In this document: positions 61,030 to 64,000 of the stretch, piece after piece | How the letters are laid out: each line of letters opens with the position of its first letter | Position numbering within the stretch: position 1 is the first letter of the stretch | Source of the DNA: Methylohalomonas sp034521715 | GTDB taxonomy: Bacteria > Pseudomonadota > Gammaproteobacteria > Methylohalomonadales > Methylohalomonadaceae | DNA length: 64,000 nt | Assembly (NCBI GenBank): GCA_034521715.1 | Contig: JAXHLY010000002.1 | Location: 248,001-312,000 of the forward strand | Direction of reading: 5' to 3' | The notes under the pieces: generated by a model | Databases searched by the model: none | Told to the model about the DNA's origin: nothing | Seen by the model: only the letters and a program-made list of their open reading frames with translations | Translations under genes and position numbers: made by a program

Positions 61030-61731
61030 TCAGCTTAAGGCTTCCTGAATACTTTTACCGAGTTCGGCAGGTGAACGGGTTGTCTTCACACCGGCGTCTT
61101 CCAGGGCTGCGAACTTGTCCGCGGCCGTGCCGGTTTGTTGTTGCCGGCGGACCGGTCTTCCATGACCGGTCGCCGGGCGCGAATCGAAAGCAAGCTTCCG
61201 ATTCGCTTGCGCCTCGCTGCGCTCGCGTCGGCCCATCTCTGGGCCGGGCAAGGGCACGGTCTAACGGCCAAGTGTGCTCTGTATAGTTTTACCGAGTTCG
61301 GCAGGTGAACGGGTTGTCTTCACACCGGCGTCTTCCAGGGCTGCGAACTTGTCCGCGGCCGTGCCGGTTTGTTGTTGCCGGCGGACCGGTCTTCCATGAC
61401 CGGCCGCCGGGCGCGAATCGAAAGCAAGCTTCCGATTCGCTTGCGCCTCGCTGCGCTCGCGTCGGCCCATCCCTGGGCCGGGCAAGGGCACGGTCTAACG
61501 GCCAAGTGTGCTCTGTATAGTTTTACCGAGTTCGGCAGGTGAACGGGTTGTCTTCACACCGGCGTCTTCCAGGGCTGCGAACTTGTCCGCGGCCGTGCCG
61601 GTTTGTTGTTGCCGGCGGACCGGTCTTCCATGACCGGCCGCCGGGCGCGAATCGAAAGCAAGCTTCCGATTCGCTTGCGCCTCGCTGCGCTCGCGTCGGC
61701 CCATCTCTGGGCCGGGCAAGGGCACGGTCTA
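61030..61731 (-). mobile_element. tandem 234-base array carrying copies of the sucD 3' end
   Basis: Three units of exactly 234 bases lie between the sucD stop and nadE. A shared landmark (ttttaccgagttcgg) occurs at 61053, 61287, 61521 and, inside sucD, 61755. Each unit has about 100 bases that match the sucD end plus about 130 bases of cargo with hairpins (for example accggtcttccatgaccggt at 61151-61170). The unit length is a multiple of three, and the whole array is open in the sucD frame apart from one stop per unit. The copies differ at a few bases, so they are not identical assembly repeats. The outermost copy ends in KSIQEALS, the others in KTIQSTLGR. It carries no integrase gene. It may be a small integrative or palindromic element that expanded. 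Confidence 0.65.
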
Positions 61732-61839
61732 ACGGCCAAGTGTGCTCTGTATAGTTTTACCGAGTTCGGCAGGTGAACGGGTTGTCTTCACGCCGGCGGC
61801 TTCCAGGGCTGCGAACTTGTCCGCGGCCGTGCCCTTGCC
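61715..61839. repeat. 13-base perfect inverted repeat bracketing the sucD tail
   Basis: GGCAAGGGCACGG at 61715-61727 is exactly inverted at 61827-61839, enclosing the last 30-odd codons and stop of sucD. The left arm recurs in each array unit (61481-61493, 61247-61259); the right arm occurs only in the sucD body. It could be an element end or a chance pairing of cargo with sucD. Confidence 0.55.
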
Positions 61840-62604
61840 GCCGGCGATGATGGCGCCGGCGTGGCCCATGCGCTTGCCGGGCGGGGCAGTGACGCCGGCA
61901 ATATAGGCAACAACCGGCTTGCTGATATGTTCCCTGATGTATTCCGCTGCCTGTTCCTCGGCACTGCCGCCAATCTCGCCGACCATGATGATGCCGTCGG
62001 TCTGCGGGTCGCTCTCGAACTGTCGTAGACAGTCGATGAAAGTCATGCCCTGGATGGGATCACCGCCGATGCCGACGCAGGTACTCTGGCCAAGTCCCAG
62101 CCGGGTGGTCTGGTGCACTGCCTCATATGTCAGGGTGCCGGAGCGTGACACGATACCAATACGGCCCTCCTGATGAATGGTGGCCGGCATAATGCCGATC
62201 TTGCACTGGCCCGGTGAAATCAGGCCCGGGCAGTTGGGACCGATCAGTCGCACGTCGGGATACTGATCGAGGCAGGCACGTACCTTTACCATATCGAGCA
62301 CAGGTATGCCCTCGGTGATACAGACGATGACCCGGATGTTGGCTTCACAGGCCTCCGCAATCGCCTCGGCGGCGAAGCCCGCGGGCACGAAGATCATGCT
62401 GGCGTCGGCACCGGTTTCCCTGACGGCGTCGGTGACCGTATTGAACACCGGCCGGTCGAGATGTGTGCCGCCGCCGCGTCCGGGGGTCACACCACCGACC
62501 AGTTTTGTTCCGTAGGCGATCGCCTGCTCGGAATGGAAAGTGCCTTGTTTGCCAGTAAAACCCTGGCAGATCACTTTCGTGTTTTTATCGATCAAAATGC
62601 TCAT
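61729..62604 (-). CDS. sucD: succinate--CoA ligase, alpha subunit, with substituted C-terminus
   Basis: SucD is the CoA-binding and phosphohistidine subunit of succinyl-CoA synthetase in the TCA cycle. 291 residues. CoA/Rossmann start is VICQGFTGKQGTFHSEQAI, then IGPNCPGLISPGQCKIG and IGIVSRSGTLTYEAV. The phosphorylated histidine is in GKRMGHAGAIIAGGKGTAAD. The start at 62604 (MSILIDKNTKV) is family-like. The final codons (KTIQSTLGR) match the array copies downstream, not the outermost copy (KSIQEALS). The C-terminus was therefore probably replaced by recombination while the frame stayed intact. Confidence 0.94.
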   Translation of the reverse strand: MSILIDKNTKVICQGFTGKQGTFHSEQAIAYGTKLVGGVTPGRGGGTHLDRPVFNTVTDAVRETGADASMIFVPAGFAAEAIAEACEANIRVIVCITEGIPVLDMVKVRACLDQYPDVRLIGPNCPGLISPGQCKIGIMPATIHQEGRIGIVSRSGTLTYEAVHQTTRLGLGQSTCVGIGGDPIQGMTFIDCLRQFESDPQTDGIIMVGEIGGSAEEQAAEYIREHISKPVVAYIAGVTAPPGKRMGHAGAIIAGGKGTAADKFAALEAAGVKTTRSPAELGKTIQSTLGR

Positions 62605-62617
62605 TCTTTTGATTGAG

Positions 62618-62760
62618 TCCGCAAATAAACGCCAATGAACGCAAATGGGATCGTAGGAGCGCAGCTTGCTGCGCGAATTTTCTTCCGCGTGCATGATCTC
62701 CGGAACCCGAATAGCAATACGGAGCTGATGAATTCGCGTGTTTTCGTGTTCATTCGCGGA
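62618..62760. mobile_element. MITE-like inverted-repeat element between sucC and sucD
   Basis: A 143-base element fills nearly the whole sucC-sucD gap. Its arms, 62618-62646 and the inverse of 62731-62760, are imperfect inverted repeats of the TCCGCGAATGAAC family. Inside lies a palindrome, gagcgcagcttgctgcgc (62657-62674). No open reading frame of note is inside. Related single arms lie at 811-840 and 9761-9780. sucC and sucD are normally adjacent, so this looks like an insertion. Confidence 0.6.
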
Positions 62761-62764
62761 CCGA

Positions 62765-63925
62765 TCATCTGGCTGCGGCAACTACTTTTTCTGCGGCATC
62801 GGCCAGATCGTCGGCCGGCGTGATGTTCAACCCGCTCTCCTGTAGCCGGGACTTGCCTTCATCCACATTGGTGCCTTCGAGCCGGGCGACGATCGGCACC
62901 TCGACGCCGACTTCCCTGACCGCCTGGATAATACCGTCCGCAATCAGGTCGCAGCGCACGATACCGCCAAAGATATTGACCAGTATAGCTTTGACATTGT
63001 CGTCCGAGACGATCAGCTTGAAGGCCTCGGATACTTTGTCGGCGGTGGCGCCGCCGCCGACATCGAGAAAGTTGGCCGGTTCACCGCCATAAAGCTTGAT
63101 GATATCCATGGTCGCCATGGCCAGTCCGGCACCGTTGACCATGCAGGCGATGTTGCCGTCAAGAGTGACATAGTTCAGGTCGAAACGGCGGGCGATACTC
63201 TCGCGTTCGTCATCCTGGGTCGGATCATGCCATTCCGCGAGTTCAGGCTGGCGCATCAGTGCATTGTCATCGAGGGATATCTTGGCATCCAGCGCCAGCA
63301 GATTGCCGTCGGTGTCAACTATCAGCGGATTGATCTCTATCAGGCTCAGATCGCTGGCCAGAAACAGCCGGTACATACGGTGCAGGATTTCGCCGAATTG
63401 CTTGCGCTGTTTGGCATCCAGTTCGAGTGCGAAGCTGATCTGCCGTGCGTGATAATCCTGCAGGCCGAGCACCGGGTTAATGGTCAGGCGGTGTATTTCA
63501 CCGGGCCGGGTGGCGGCAACTTCCTCGATATCCATGCCGCCGGCACTGGAGGCTATGACGGCAACCCTGCGGCTGGACCGATCAACCAGCATGCCCAGAT
63601 ACATTTCACGCTGGATATCAACACGACGTTCAATCAGTACGCTGTTGACAGGCTGGCCGTTGGGGGCCGACTGGTGTGTGACCAGGCGGCTTCCCAGCAG
63701 ACGGCGGCTGTATTGCTCCACTTCCTCGAGGTCAGAGGCGATCTGTACACCGCCGGCCTTGCCGCGCCCTCCGGCATAGACCTGAGCCTTGACGATCCAG
63801 CCTTCGCCGCGCAGATCCTGAGCATGCCGTACCGCCTCTCTGACCGAGTGGGCCGGTTTGCCCTCGGGCACGGGGATGCCATACTCGGCAAACAGCAATT
63901 TTGACTGGTATTCGTGAAGATTCAT
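62765..63925 (-). CDS. sucC: succinate--CoA ligase, beta subunit
   Basis: SucC is the nucleotide- and succinate-binding ATP-grasp subunit that pairs with SucD. 386 residues, intact. It starts MNLHEYQSKLLFAEYGIPVP, has GWIVKAQVYAGGRGKAGGVQ, the metal-binding SLIEINPLIVDTDGNLLALD, and GNIACMVNGAGLAMATMDII with NIFGGIVRCD. It should lead sucD in one operon; the MITE-like element lies between them. Nothing firm is seen in the 75 bases upstream (63926-64000). Confidence 0.96.
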   Translation of the reverse strand: MNLHEYQSKLLFAEYGIPVPEGKPAHSVREAVRHAQDLRGEGWIVKAQVYAGGRGKAGGVQIASDLEEVEQYSRRLLGSRLVTHQSAPNGQPVNSVLIERRVDIQREMYLGMLVDRSSRRVAVIASSAGGMDIEEVAATRPGEIHRLTINPVLGLQDYHARQISFALELDAKQRKQFGEILHRMYRLFLASDLSLIEINPLIVDTDGNLLALDAKISLDDNALMRQPELAEWHDPTQDDERESIARRFDLNYVTLDGNIACMVNGAGLAMATMDIIKLYGGEPANFLDVGGGATADKVSEAFKLIVSDDNVKAILVNIFGGIVRCDLIADGIIQAVREVGVEVPIVARLEGTNVDEGKSRLQESGLNITPADDLADAAEKVVAAAR

Positions 63926-64000
63926 GTGGTTCCCGCCCGCATCCGGCCCCGGAATCAGATGTTTCCAAGACTATAACTGACTCACTGCGACATTGGTATG

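Noticed and set aside
61030..61731. CRISPR-like array
   Set aside because: Repeats of about 100 bases with near-identical cargo at 234-base spacing do not fit repeat-spacer structure, and no cas genes are near.

Overview
This window is a stretch of gammaproteobacterial chromosome with fairly high GC. The gene order matches the long conserved block known from Pseudomonas and the Chromatiales-like gammaproteobacteria, so an autotrophic or environmental gammaproteobacterium outside the Enterobacterales is the likely source. This is inferred from gene content and order; no phylogeny was run.

Layout: (1) 0-9.6 kb: a clipped gene end, purN, a DUF4399 gene, then mlaFEDCB-ibaG-murA-hisG-hisD-hisC (outer-membrane lipid transport, peptidoglycan precursor, histidine). 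(2) 9.8-20.2 kb: a DegS/AlgW-type protease, petABC (cytochrome bc1), sspA-sspB, a HAD phosphatase, and the dolP-diaA-yraN-lpoA group divergent from rsmI. (3) 20.2-38.8 kb: rnpB (RNase P RNA), then a complete dcw cluster (mraZ-rsmH-ftsL-ftsI-murE-murF-mraY-murD-ftsW-murG-murC-murB-ddlB-ftsQ-ftsA-ftsZ). Its head carries a sigma70-like promoter and a three-repeat MraZ operator. (4) 39-46.6 kb: lpxC, dciA, an M23 peptidase, secA, argJ and a Nudix-ThiE fusion. (5) 46.7-52.2 kb, minus strand: yacG-zapD-coaE-pilD-pilC-pilB, with no pilin gene beside them. (6) 52.4-61 kb: clpB, a glutamate-type dehydrogenase, pgeF and rluD (minus), bamD (plus) and nadE (minus). (7) 61-64 kb: sucC and sucD (minus) with unusual repeats in and around them.

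Two things need care. First, about half of the conserved genes are interrupted by one-base insertions or deletions. At least 45 can be seen, many in short homopolymers, and they hit essential genes such as murA, ftsI, ftsZ and murG while secA, murC and pilB are intact. This looks like residual sequencing error rather than gene decay. The coordinates below are those of the reconstructed genes, with the breaks described.

Second, the strongest biological oddity is at the 3' end of sucD (61030-61840). The last part of the gene is present four times in direct repeat at an exact 234-base period. The copy joined to the sucD body carries a replacement C-terminus, and the copy farthest downstream carries a different, probably original, end. 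This is the hybrid pattern expected when a small integrative or palindromic element inserts in a gene's 3' end and regenerates it, followed by tandem expansion. A separate MITE-like inverted-repeat element fills the sucC-sucD gap, and its arms recur at two other sites in the window. No complete transposase, CRISPR array, tRNA or rRNA gene was found.
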